64,000 bases of DNA from Dactylorhiza incarnata (Eukaryota > Streptophyta > Magnoliopsida > Asparagales > Orchidaceae): NCBI GenBank assembly GCA_033032865.1, contig JAWHQI010000065.1, positions 3,596,001 to 3,660,000 of the forward strand, written 5' to 3'. Positions 32,455-43,610 of this stretch are shown here, piece after piece; positions within the stretch are counted from its first letter, which is position 1, and each line of letters opens with the position of its first letter. The translations under genes were made by a program, and so were the position numbers. A model generated the notes under the pieces. That model saw nothing but the letters and a program-made list of their open reading frames with translations. It ran no database searches and was not told the DNA's origin.

Positions 32455-34405
32455 ATGGCGAAAGAAGCTGATGGAAGGGCCAAGTGCGCCCAGTTATACG
32501 CCAACCATGACTTCGATACCTGCGACTTGTCGGAAGATGAGTTTACAATGGTGATTGTTGACAACGACCCACTCGGGTTTGTTGCGCACCGCCCTGGGAA
32601 CCGCTACCGCATCAACCAGTTTTTGCCTGACACACTCGCCATCCCCCTCGAGCATTTTGAGGTGGGGTTCCGCCTTCCAATCTGGTCCGAGCTGCGCCAG
32701 ACTTTTTGATACTTCGGTATCGTCCCGGTGCAACTCAACCCCAACTCCATCGTCATGCTGGTGGCATTCGCCTGCTACCTACGCGAGGAGGCGGTTGAGT
32801 TCTCGCTCCCCGTCTTCCGCAAGTTATTCAACTTTCGGGCAAAAGGCGGGGTAGCCTTCTTCTCCAACCAGACCCCCTTCAAAGTCACCGGCAGAGTCAA
32901 CAAGAACCATGACTGGGTCCGACGATTCATCTTCGTCAGCGGGGACATCGACAACCTCCCTCTCGCGCCGGTGCAGAAGGACGAGTCGACCTACCGACAT
33001 CCACCACTGGGAGGTTATGAAGCCAAACTCCACCTGTTCATCCAGGAGCACGGCATGGACGTCATCCACCTGAGGAAGAACGTCAACTCACTTCCGCTAG
33101 TCCTGCCGGGGGAGGGTAAGATGAATTGCTTCCGCTCTAATTTCGGCTTTCCCTTAACTACTTTTTCTTGTATACCCAAGCTAATGCAGGTGTGCGAGAC
33201 CTCCCCCTTCATCCACTGCACGCGAGTGGGGTAACTTCCTCCGCCACCCTGACTCTCATGCAGTATGCGGCCGAAGCCTGCAGCAAGGACCCTGGCTCCT
33301 CCAAGCCCAGCGGTCAGAAACAGAAGCTAGAAGTGGCCCCGACTTCTCCCTCCAAGCGATCCAAGCCTTCTTCAACCGTCAAGGGTAAGGCGATCATCGC
33401 CGAGACCCCCGGGGAGGGTGCCCTGGTTGTGAAGGGGATGATGGGCACAGTCACAAAGACGGTGGCAGGGATCTCCAATGCGTCGGCTGGGTCTTCTTCA
33501 TGACCTTCTCCAAAATGGCACCAAAATTTTGCCCTGGGCGAGAAGTATATGGATGAAGCGGGCGATCCCCTGCTGGAGTGGGACCGAAAGGTCAACCAGG
33601 CCTCCATATTCACACTCCTGCCTTCCTGGATGGAGCGGGATACCAGCAGCGGCGAGGCATACTCCCTCTCCTTCGCGCTCTACGGCCGGGAGGATGCAGC
33701 CATCTTCGACAATGAGTTCACCTGAACGCTTGCGCACGAGGCCGCGCATGCTCAGCTACGCGCCCTGGAGCTGGAGCACATGTCATTGCGCCGCAGTATC
33801 ACCCTCGCGCGAAATCTCACCGAGGTGGAGAGGATGCGAGGTGAAGCTTCCGCGGAAGTCGTGACTTTGAAGGAGCAACTGGAAGCCATACAGACTCTTC
33901 TCGCCGAGCGCCCTGTTCAAATAGTAAGCACTATCAATATGCTTGCACTCTTGCTCCGCCATTTGATTTCTTGATCTAAACTTGCCTTCTTTTTTTCGTA
34001 GGACACCGCAAATATCGATATTCTGCGGGCGCGAGCAGACAGGGTCGAGGACCAAAATAAGGAGCTGTGGGTCGAGGTTCAGCGCCTGTGAGACGATGCC
34101 GTCTCGCCGCATCCCGACGAGGTGCGCACTCGGCATCGGTACACCAACTATGAAATCGAGGTGATGATGCAGGAGACAACCCAAGGAGCGGCGAAGCACG
34201 CGATAGAGAGGTTGTGACGTGCTGGGCTGCTGAAAGAAGGGAGCGAGAGGATCAGCGCTCACGATGTTCTGCCTGAGCTTTTCACTACGGTGGATGTACC
34301 GGAAGGTGAATTCAACCTTCAGCCGGAGGATGACACCATTTGTGTCGTATGCGAGATCAGCGAGTCCTCCAGCGAGAAGTCTGGCGACCCCCTTGAAGTT
34401 CATTT
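32455..34405 (+). pseudogene. Element D accessory ORF 2: 'putative gypsy type transposon' (Transposase_28-like) protein
   Basis: Starting MAKEADGRAKCAQLY, the protein has the family core IPLEHFEVGFRLPIWSELR, then FGIVPVQLNPNS, LPVFRKLFNFRAKGGVAFFS and WVRRFIFVSGD. This core is found in ORFs of plant Tat-type elements. An intron (33116-33189, GGTAAG...TGCAG) joins in phase to a Ser/Lys-rich linker, then LLEWDRKV, LPSWMERDTSSGEAYSLSFALYG, a coiled coil (LARNLTEVERMRGEASAE), a second intron (about 33922-34001) and an acidic C-terminus. In-frame TGAs at 32707, 33501 and about 33723, with two more in the last exon, break the protein. Its biochemical role is unknown in the family. Confidence 0.7.
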
Positions 34406-34885
34406 TCTTTTCGCTTTTTCTTTTTCAATTGTAATATGCTCGGGGCGAGACCCCCTCTTGTAAACAAAACCTTTTGAGAATGTAATGCAATGAAGTTTAC
34501 TTTTTGTCTGAGCCTCTTATTTTTCACGTTTTGTTCTTCTTGCTGTCATTCACTAACCATTCACACACTTGCCGATGATGTGTATTCGGTAATTGTTTGC
34601 GTATCCGTACGACCTCATTCACACTCTCGCATGCTTGCTTACGCACTCGCGTATCACTGGTCATGGGTCATAGCTACGACGTTACCGCCCCATAGGTGCA
34701 CAAGCAAGACTCTATCGAGATCGCAAGCTCGCTGAGAGCACGTCTCATCCCGAACGATTCCTATGCCCCCCTTCAGACAGGAGGGTACCTCGGGTGCATT
34801 CGCCGAGCGAGAGCCTCCCCTGATGGGATCACTCGCATATTTTGATCCTTAAGATATTCTCTTCTCAGATTTTCCTTACCTTCTT
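34406..34885 (+). other. 3' flank of accessory ORF 2; no gene seen
   Basis: A T-rich 3' UTR-like stretch (AATGTAATGCAATGAAG near 34480-34495) grades into CGAGTG-rich sequence leading into the tandem array. Nothing else supported. Confidence 0.4.
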
Positions 34886-36963
34886 GCCACCAGGTGAGTC
34901 TGCGGCCCTGCCAGCTAGGTGAGAGCTTGGTCTGCTCGGGGCTAAGCCTTGGAAGCGGCCTCCGAGTACCGTCTGCCCTGTCAGCTAGAGAGAGACTGAC
35001 AGCGGGATCACCTCGGGCTGTGATTCATTTTCACTCTTATCCTGGCACCGAGTAAGCCTACGGCCCTGCCAGCTAGGTGAGAGTGTGGTCAATGAGTCTG
35101 CTCAGGGCTATGCCTTGGAAGCGGCCTCCGAGTACCGTCTGCCCTTTCAGCTAGAGAGAGCCTGACAGCGGGATCACCTCGGGCTGTGATTCATTTTCAC
35201 TCTTATCTCCTGCCACCGAGTGAGCCTACGGCCCTGCCAGCTAAGTGAGAGCCTGGTCAGTGGGTCTGCTCGGAGATATGCCTTGGAAGCGGCCTCCGAG
35301 TACCGTCTGCCCTGTCAAGTAAAGAGAGCTTGACAGCGGGATCACCTCGGGCTATGATTCATCTTCACTCTTATCTACTGCCATAGAGTGAGCCTATGGC
35401 CCTACCAGTTAGGTGAGAGCCTGGTCAGCGAGTTTGCTCGGGGTTATGCCTTGGAAGCGACCACCGAGTACTGTTTGCCTCGTCAGCTAGAGAGAGCCTG
35501 ACAGCGGGATCACCTCGGGTTGTGATTCATTTTCACTCTTATCTCCTGCCACCGAGTAAGCCTATGACCATGCCAGCTAGGTGAGAGCCTGGTCAGCAGG
35601 TATGCTCGGGGCTATGCCTTGGAAGCGGCCTCCGAGTACCATCTGCCCTGTCAGCTAGAGAGAGCCTGACAGCGGGATCACCTCGGGCTGTTATTCATTT
35701 TCACTCTTATCATACCACGGAGTGAGCCTACAGCCCTGACAGCTAGGTGAGAGCCTGGTCAGCGGGTCTGCTCAGGGCTATGCCTTAGAAGCGGCCTCCG
35801 AGCACCGTCTGCTCTATTAGCTAGAGAGAGCTAGACAACGGGATCACCTCGGGATGTGATTCATTTTCACTCATATCTCCTGCCACCGAGTGAGCCTACG
35901 ACCCTGCCAGCTAGGTGAGAGCCTGGTCAGCGGGTCTGCTCCGGGCTATGCCTTGGAAGAGGCCTCCGAGTACCGTCTGCCATGTCATCTAGAGAGAGCC
36001 TGACAGTGGGATCACCTCGGGCTGTGATTCATTTTCACTCTAATTATCTCCTACCACCGAGTGAGCCTACGACCCTGCCAGCTAGGTGAGAGTATGGTCA
36101 GTGGGTCTGCTAGGGGCTATGCCTTGGAAGCGGCCTCCGAGTACCATCTTCCCTATCAGCTAGAGAGAGAGTCTGATAACGGGATCACCTCGGGCTGTGA
36201 TTCATTTTCACTATTATCTCCTGCCATCGAGTGAGACTACGGCCCTGCCAGCTAGCTGAGAGCCTGGTCAGCAGGTCTGCTCAGAGCTATGCCTTGGAAG
36301 TGGCCTCCATGTACCGTCTGCCTTGTCAGCTAGAGAGAGCCTGACAGCGGGATCACCTTGGGTTGTGATTCATTTTCACTCTTATCCTGCCACCGAGTGA
36401 GCCTACAGTCCTGCCAGCTAGGTGAGAGCCTGGTCAGTGGGTCTGCTCGGGGCTATGCCTTGGAAGCGGCCTCCGAGCACTGTCTGCCCTGTCAGCTAGA
36501 GAGAGCCAGACAGTGGGATCCCCTCGGGCTGTGATTAATTTTCACTCTTATCTCCTTTCACTGAGTGAGCCTACGGCCTTGCCAATTAGGTGAGAGCCTG
36601 GTTAGCGGGTCTACTCGGGGCTATGACTTGGAAGCGGCCTCCGAGTATCGTCTGCCCTGTCAGCTAGAGAGAGACTGACAGTGGGATCACCTCTGGCTGT
36701 GATTCACTTTCACTCTTATCTCCTACCACCGAGTAATCCTATGACCCTGCCAGCTAGGTGAGAGCCTGGTCAACGAGTCTGCTAGGGGCTATGCCTTGGA
36801 AATAGCCTTCAAGTACCGTCTGCCCTGTCAGCTAGAGAGAGTCTGACATCGGGATAACCCCAGGCTGTGATTCATTTTCACACTCATATCCTGTCACCGA
36901 GTGAGCCTACGACCCTGCCAGCTAGGAGAGATCCTGGTTAGCAGGTCTGCTCGGGGCTATGCC
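34886..36963 (+). repeat. Tandem array of about 12.4 copies of a 168-bp unit
   Basis: The marker GATTCATTTTCACTC recurs near 35022, 35189, 35357, 35521, 35691, 35858, 36025, 36198, 36367, 36531, 36699 and 36866, a step of 164-173 bp. Each unit is a diverged dimer of about 80 and 88 bp. Both halves carry CCGAGT, then GCCCTG(C/T)CAGCTAG, GAGAGCCTG, CAGCGGG and CTCGGG. Tandem repeats between pol and the 3' LTR are characteristic of Tat-type elements. No coding. Confidence 0.95.
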
Positions 36964-37084
36964 ACTTTCAGCATTGTCATCCAATTAGTTGACATCAACC
37001 ATTCATGAAAGAAAAACAGAGTTTGGAAGTAAACATTTTTGTTACAAGAATTCAAGGGTAGAGATGCTTCAGGTCATCACCACC

Positions 37085-37537
37085 TCATGTGTGACCGACG
37101 GACTCACCTTCTACCTTTCGCTCTTCGTCCAGGGCCTCCTCCATCTCAACCTCTGCCTCCATTATCTCGGTCCACATCACCTTCGCCTCCTCCCGCGTCT
37201 CCTCCATCACCTCCTGCATCTCTCCAGCCTCCTCTATCCAGGATATGGTGTTGACAACAGTCACATAGCACTGCCTTTCCACCTTTGTATTCCCTCAGAT
37301 TCATACATGGACTCCCCCATTGTGGTACTTAAGGAACTGGTGGAAGGAAGATGGAACGCAACGGAAGGTGCTGATGAGAGGGCGCCCAAAAATTGCGTCA
37401 TAACTACACGGTGCGTCGACTATGATGAACCGAAAGTTACTTGTAGCTCCTCCAAACGTCACCTGGAGCCCGACTCCTCCTTCAACCTCCTTAATTCCCC
37501 CCCAAAAGCCGAACAATGACCTGTCTGAGGCCAACAC
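37085..37537 (-). pseudogene. Tat-type gypsy protease fragment (element D)
   Basis: Minus-strand text LFGFWGG, EVEGGVGLQVTFG, FRFIIVDAPCSYDAIFGRPLI and SSFHQFLKYHNGGV matches the end of the Tat/Athila aspartic protease. In another frame, ERQCYVTVVNTISWIEEAGE continues as the usual post-protease linker. Orientation is opposite to the accessory ORFs, as in Tat elements with antisense ORFs. RT, integrase and gag of D are not found. Confidence 0.75.
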
Positions 37538-37539
37538 CC

Positions 37540-39256
37540 TGTTGGGAAAAACCCTTGAATTTATCTTAACAAATTAACTAAAAGTGATTTTACCTCTTAT
37601 GTTTTAATTACCCATTGTATAGTGAGGGTAATATGGTCATTAGATGTCTTAGGATGTCACAATCAACCTAGGGTGTCAATACCATATCAAGAGAAGCATA
37701 ATTTGGGTAGAGTTAACAGTTGCGTCGAATAGAAATTGACGCAACATCGAGTTAATGTCGACGCTACTCTGACTAGAAGTCCAAGTGGTCCAACCCTTCT
37801 GTCGAAGTAATTCATGTCGACGTTACGTCGAAAGGATATCGACGTAGAGGCCAAGGACCTGTCGAAGTATCTTGAGAAGTCGACGCAGCTTCTACTTCAA
37901 CTCAGCGCAGAAGGAAGTATCTGTCGAAGCCATCTAAAGTCGAAGCAACATCGACTTCATTTCGACGCAGATAATGAAGTTCAGAGTCAAGCCTTCAACT
38001 CGATGGTTACGTCGATATGGTATCAACGCAACGTCGACTAGAAAAGTTCAATCAGAACAAGAATGAATTCGAAGCTGCTCTTAGAAGAAATCGAAGGTGC
38101 GTCGATAAGAGAGAAAGAGAACTCTATGATACATCGAATACAGTCTGAAAAAGAAACCTTTTCAACTGTCAAATTGGACCCTCTCTCATGGCCCACAATA
38201 TTGAAGACCATTCTCCAACTGCTTATTTATTGCCTCAAATAGAAAGAAGAATTAAAAGAGGACAGAAAAGCTTTCTTGGAAATATGCATACAGTTGGTGG
38301 ACGGGTCGTGAATTAAGGATTGAAAGAAAGAGAAATTGTCCATAGCAAAATACCTTTTCAGGACCTACCAGAAAAGGAAATTAATTCAAATTATAGAGGG
38401 ACAATAAAAGGGAGGAGAAGATAGAGAAAGATCAGAGTATCCATTACCATCTACTTGAGTTTTCAATTAGGGATTCCACTTCATCTTCTTCCTCCTGCAA
38501 CCCTAATAGAGAAAAATACAGAGAAAACAAGAATTGCTCTCTCTCTCTCTCTTAGAACATAATAACTGAAGGCTGCTCTTCATCAATATCACATAGCAGA
38601 CAGATTTCAATCAGAAGGAAGAGAAAGGATTTGACAATCATAGCTCCTACAAATCATCACAATCATAAGCATGAGTTCATCATCAGCAGATCCAGTGAAA
38701 AAATATAGAAGCTGATCTTGAGACGGGCTTCAAAAGAATTCTGAGAACAGAATTCTTCTTCCTCCCCCTTCTTCTTTCTTCTTCTCATTCTCAACTGTAA
38801 AAGAGTTTTAAGAATCCCTCATTCAAAGAATTTAGTGGTTCAAGATCTCCTTATCAAAAGATCTGGTTGGTTCAAGATCTCCTTATCAAATGATATGGCT
38901 GGTTCATGATCTCCTTATCAAAAGATCAGTGGTTCTAAAAGTCTCCTTATCAAAAGACTCAAACGCAGGTGGTGCATTCCTACCAGGTGGTAGAAGAGAG
39001 GAGTACCCACATTTTTGGGAACCTCTATAAAATCTTTGTGTCTTCTGGTTGTGAATTTTCTGTGTTGTCCCATTTGTTTTAACGTTTTCCTGCTTTACTT
39101 AACAATACTTATTTTATTCTGTGTGTGGAATTATTGGAGCATAATACTTAGTGTTTTATTGTGTTTGCACAAATAGGATAGAAATATTTTTTAACTCTCT
39201 ATTCATCCCCCCCCCCCCCCTCTAGAGTATACTCAGAGGCACACTGTGCACTTTCA
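37540..39256 (+). repeat. Solo LTR of a Sirevirus-type copia element
   Basis: It starts TGTTGGGAAAA and ends with a 14-C run, TCTAGAG, then CTGTGCACTTTCA. These are the same termini as the Sirevirus LTRs at 45968 and 55046, in opposite orientation. It carries the CGTCGA motif cluster (37720-38110) and a tandem hairpin block (38841-38963). No PBS, PPT or coding adjoins it. Flanks CACCC and CACAT agree at only 3 of 5 bases, so the target duplication is unconvincing. Confidence 0.85.
38815..39030 (+). repeat. Tandem hairpin block in the solo LTR
   Basis: Four units of 30-32 bp: a 4-5 bp stem, a TCCTTATCAAA(A/T) loop, the other half of the stem, then a GGTT-containing spacer. Stems read AGATC/GATCT, AGATC/GATAT, TGATC/GATCA and AGTC/GACT. 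A CTACC/GGTAG hairpin follows near 38980. Confidence 0.85.
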
Positions 39257-39801
39257 CACATGTTTGCCCAAAAATCCCGCAACCTCTTTTCCAGTCAGAA
39301 AGGATCCCTCCGGCTGTCTCAGATTTGCAAAACTGCCCAGATCGCCTGCTCTCCTCCCGACGTTCTCCCAAGGCAAGGGTGGTCAAGCTTCAGGCAGATC
39401 GCTAGACCGCGCGGTCTGGCCTCTTCTTTCCTTTTTGTTATTAGCACCGCTTTTGCTCTGCCCCTGTTCTCCTGTACCTCGGGCAACAAGTGATTTTTAG
39501 ATATGCACATTTGGGCAGCCTCCACGTCTATAAATAGAGGGATAGGGGTACCTGAAAAGGAACTTTTGCTTTAAGCCTCCAGCTTACAACCTGTGTAAGC
39601 GGTCTCAATTTTTGTCACTTTTCTACCTCTCCCCCTGGCCTGTTTTAGACCCCTCTTTGTAACTCTTCTTTGAGACCGATCAAGGAAGTTTTCCTCAAAA
39701 TTCTCTTTTCTGACTTTCTTCGTCCTAAGTAACCTACACTTTGCAGTTCCTTTCCCTCTTCTTTTAGTGTGAGTCTTGGAGGTATATTTTTTGTACCAAC
39801 A
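39257..39801 (+). repeat. LTR (5'-truncated) of Tat element E
   Basis: Non-coding, with a TATA box TATAAATA at 39529-39536 and a likely CA end at 39800-39801 (ACCAACA), just before the gag leader. GACCGCGCGGTCTGG occurs at 39406-39420. The start is lost at the boundary with the solo LTR. Confidence 0.55.
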
Positions 39802-39859
39802 GAACGAACACGCGACCTTCAGATTTGGAGTGTTTAGGAGAAATCAGCGGACATTCGAA

Positions 39860-40892
39860 ATGTCAGATCGCAGGCATTGTTCTCGTCGGTCTCCCAGCGG
39901 TCGCCACTCGAGCAATCCGACCTCCATAGAAGATTTGGAGTGATGTTTTGAGCTTCGCGTAGAGCAAGCTCTCCGAGAGGCCGCCCTAGATCGCCAGGAG
40001 ACCGGTCGGGCTCAACAAGAGTCTGCAAGGCAGTTTGAAGCCTTAAGCCAAACCTTGGCCGCAATCTCTCAGAAACTCCTCCCCCAACCGAGTCAGGCCG
40101 CCACCCCTGACCGCTTGGCTGGCGGTCACCACTTCGATCAGGTGACTTCCCAGCCCGCATCTCCTGCGTGACCTCAAGCTGAGGAGTTCGCATCTAAATT
40201 TCTTCAGAGCAGCTCAGGGACCTCCTACTCAGGCCCTGAATTTCCAGGAGGATTATGCTTATCCTCTAGCTCCTGCTTTTGCCTTTCCTGCTTCTTTTGA
40301 TGTTGTTGAAGCAGAGGAGCCTTCTCCTTTCACTGATAGAGTTCGTTGGGAGTCAATTCCCAGTGGCTTCAGAGAGCCTCGTTTACCCATGTTTACAAGG
40401 GAAAGCGACCCAATTTCCCCTCTTCAACCTTTCGAGTCCGTTGTTGCTCTAAGGACTCTCTCTGATGCCTTGAAGTGTAAATTGATGATCACTTCTTTCA
40501 ACGGGCAAGCCCGGGAGTGGTTTTATAACCTACCTTCCCAATCCATCCTGAGCTTTGCCGTCCTAAGGCACGAGCTTCTTCTGAGGTTTGCAACCTCTAA
40601 GAAGAGGAAGAGTGGCCCTGCGGCCCTCTTCAAGATCAAGAAGGAGGAAGGCGAGACTTTGGCTCATTTTATTGATCGATTTCAGAAGGAGATTCTTGGA
40701 ATAAGCGATGTAGATCCCTCCCTCTATATGGTAGCTCTGATCAACAACTTTCTAGAAGGACCTCTCAAGTTTGAGGTCACGACTAGGGAGCCCAGCTCAT
40801 ATCAAGAGCTGATTATTATTGCGAACCGTCACATAGAGGGGGAGATCAATAACCCCGTCTATGTCTCCAACCTGACGAGTAAAGCCATCTAG
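39860..40892 (+). pseudogene. Element E gag (Tat-type Ty3/gypsy)
   Basis: MSDRRHCSRRSPSG opens the frame at 39860, with a TGA at 39941-39943, then FELRVEQALREAALDRQE. After a frameshift near 40230 the gag core follows: PLQPFESV, LMITSFNGQAREWFYNLPSQ, FAVLRHELLLRFA, KKEEGETLAHFIDRFQKEIL and YQELIIIANRHIEGE. This matches plant retrotransposon gag of the Tat group, whose product assembles the particle. At least one stop and one frameshift inactivate it. Confidence 0.85.
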
Positions 40893-41139
40893 ACGGCTCG
40901 ACAAGTTTCTATCTAGCCCAGCCATCCTCCAAGCCATCTCGTCATGAGTTTCAGCCCTCTTATCAAAAGGGGAAGAACTTCCGTCACTATCGCTCTCAGT
41001 AAGGGAATCGGCAGTTCCAGCCCGAAGGGTCCTCTCTGCCAACCCCAGCTGCCCCAGTTCAACAATTCACACCGGTCCATCAGATTCAATATCCTCAGCC
41101 ACCTTTACCAACCCCTTCTTAGCCACTCTTCGATAATTC

Positions 41140-42037
41140 TCAAGAATCCTTTACCAACCTTGGCATCTCCATGAGTGAGGTGGTCCAGGTTCTTCAAAAG
41201 CATCCCTTCTATAAAAGGCCTTTCCCAATCAGCTCCGACCCAAGAACTAGAAATCAGGCACTTTACTACGAACACCACCTGAAAAGAGGTCATGTAACTG
41301 AAAATTGCAGAGCTCTCCGCTTGCTGGTGGAGAAGCTCTTAAAAGAAGGAAAATTCAAAGATTTATTCCAGAAGGAAGATCCTTCCAAAGCCTCGGCCTC
41401 CAAGAGCAAGGAGGTAATAGTCCTTTAGGAATGTGAAGAGGTGGATGATATTGGTCTTCTCGACAATATCAGATACCCGGGTGAATGTGTAGATGCGAAC
41501 GATGATGGTACTTTAGGTAATCTTTTTTGCATTCATGGAGGTGCAGGACTTGAATCTTCCCAGAAAACTAGCATCACAAGAGTCTATCAATCCGAGGTTG
41601 CAGCTACCACCTCCTCAGCTCCAGTTAGGGGAACGGTCACCTTCGGGCAGGAAGACCTTTCTCCGATCGCCAATTCTTTCAACGACGCAGTCGTTATCAA
41701 GGCGGTAATAGAAAATAATATCGTTGACAAAATATTGGTGGATACCGGAAGCTCGGTTAATGTCCTTCTCAAACCTTCCTTCGAGGCGTTGAAAAATGGG
41801 AAAGTTCTTCTCTCAATTGAAGGGACGCTTTATGGTTTCTCATGGGAGAAAAAAGAGATAGAAGGAGTCGTCACCCTTTTAGTGACATTTTCGGAATAGT
41901 AAAATTGGTAAAATTTATAGTCGTTGAAGCTCCTAGCAGCTATAATGCAATCTTTGGAAGGCCAATCCTGAATGAATATCAAGCAATAATCTCGACCTAT
42001 CATCAAGCCGTGAAGTTTGCCTTAAATGGTAAATAAT
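41140..42037 (+). pseudogene. Element E protease region
   Basis: HPFYKRPFPISSDPRTRNQA, YYEHHLKRGHVTENCRALRL and VEKLLKEGKFKDL form the linker after gag. The aspartic protease follows with FNDAVVIKAVIEN, KILVDTGSSVNVLL (catalytic DTG), [22 protein letters not shown], then after a frameshift near 41890 [21 protein letters not shown] and [15 protein letters not shown] should come next, but 42038-42330 holds only broken frames and copia B is inserted at 42336. Confidence 0.85.
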
Positions 42038-42335
42038 ACCGGATTAGTAGCGATCCAAGGAAGGCCAGGGAATGCTACGTCAGGACGGTCAATATGATCG
42101 AATCATCTCCTCTTCAGGATCTTCCGCAAGGTGATTATTTTGGGTCTTGTTCACTTCCTCGGGATATATCTACGTAATACCAGCATCAAGATGGATCATC
42201 TGATTTTCTGGAGGCTTGTCCTATCCAATCTTATGATCCAAGAACACTTGAATTCAAAAGCTTTCCAGAAAAATATACTTGACTTGGTAGGTCCTTGAAA
42301 GGAGCCCTTGGAAGAAGCTCTTCATGAATTCTTCT

Positions 42336-43522
42336 TGTTGAAAATATTGAAGTGGAATTTGGCGGTCTGGGGGGGAGGTCGCGTGGTCTGGCAAACCGCG
42401 CGGTATTGCGGTCTCCCTCTGTAGTCTGACCTCTCCGGTCTTGTCGCAGGTCTACTCGGCGTGACCGCCATTCCTTCTGTTCAAGGTGCCGAGGTGAGGT
42501 CGCACGGTCTGGTCGTGTGACCGCGTGGCGGAGCAGGTTTCAAGCATGGTGTGACCGCGCGGTCTGGTTTGCATGATCACGTGGTGCGGTCAGTTCAGTT
42601 TGGTGGCTGTTCGATCTTTTTGGTGGTGCGCGCGGACTAAGGTATTCTTAGTCATGCGGTCTCTGGTTTGTGTTCGCATAGCTGATCCCTTTGGCGATCT
42701 GCTGGTATATGCGGTCACTGGTGTTTGGTCAACTTGGCGGGCTGTTGCTCTAGTCGGCCTGGTGTGTTCGCAGTCTCTAGAGGAGGTCGGGTGGCGAACA
42801 TAGGTGGTGAGCGTCATGACCGGGCGAGTTGTCATGATCCCGCAGCTTTCTGTTGAAGTCGGCGAGCTCACGACGCAGAGCGATCTTGCTGACCATGCGG
42901 GTTGACCAGTCTCCGTCACGTGGTCAGAAGGCGGTGACTCTATCTCATAGGGTAGTGACTGGATCAGGTTGCATGCCTATAAATAGGAGTCACTGTAGAA
43001 GCAAATATAATCGCATCAAGTGTAAGCAGAGCTCGCGGCTAGTTCCTGCGGTCTCATTTCTTGTGACCGGGCGGTTTTGCTGATTGAACTTCTTTTGTGC
43101 AGCTTCTGCGGACAGCAACGGTCACCTCTTCTTCTGAAGGTGTTCGGGCGGTCTCGCGGCTTGCAGTGCGGGTTGCTGAAGTTCGGGAGAATCAGTGGCA
43201 GATCGTGAGGTTCTCAGTTGGTGTTGTTCAAGTCACAGGCAGGAAGTTTGGGCGGTCTCATTTCCTAGTCGCGCAAACTCGCAGGTCTGGCGGTCTCAGA
43301 GAATCAGACCGTTGGTTATCTTTCTTCTTTCAGCGTTGTATTTTTCTCCTGTTTTTTGTGTACTGGCGAAATCATGTCTCGACATGTATACCTCGCACTG
43401 TAATGAAGTTTTTTGCTAGCATCAATAAAGATTGAAGTTGTTTTTCATGTGCTTTTGGTTGTTGGCTTGAACTTTGAGTTATACTATTCCTGCTCACTCC
43501 TAGATCTTCGGAAAATTTCACA
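42336..43522 (+). repeat. 5' LTR of copia B
   Basis: 1,187 bp. At least a dozen GCGGTCT/GACCGC words, including the palindromic GACCGCGCGGTC, fill its first 600 bp. TATA box TATAAATA at 42978-42985. The Met-tRNA primer site TGGTATCAGAG follows at 43523. Confidence 0.93.
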
Positions 43523-43610
43523 TGGTATCAGAGGGAGGTTGGAGTGGATAGAGCAGTGAATAACTCAAAGTTGCCATCGCCTTTGTGAAGAAGGAACCAG
43601 TGGTAGAGCC

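Noticed and set aside
32707..33725. TGA readthrough or selenocysteine in the D accessory ORF
   Set aside because: Plants lack selenocysteine insertion, and CpG decay of Arg codons explains all the stops.
34886..36963. Regular repeats that could be mistaken for a CRISPR array
   Set aside because: Head-to-tail 168-bp units without spacers, in plant retroelement DNA.
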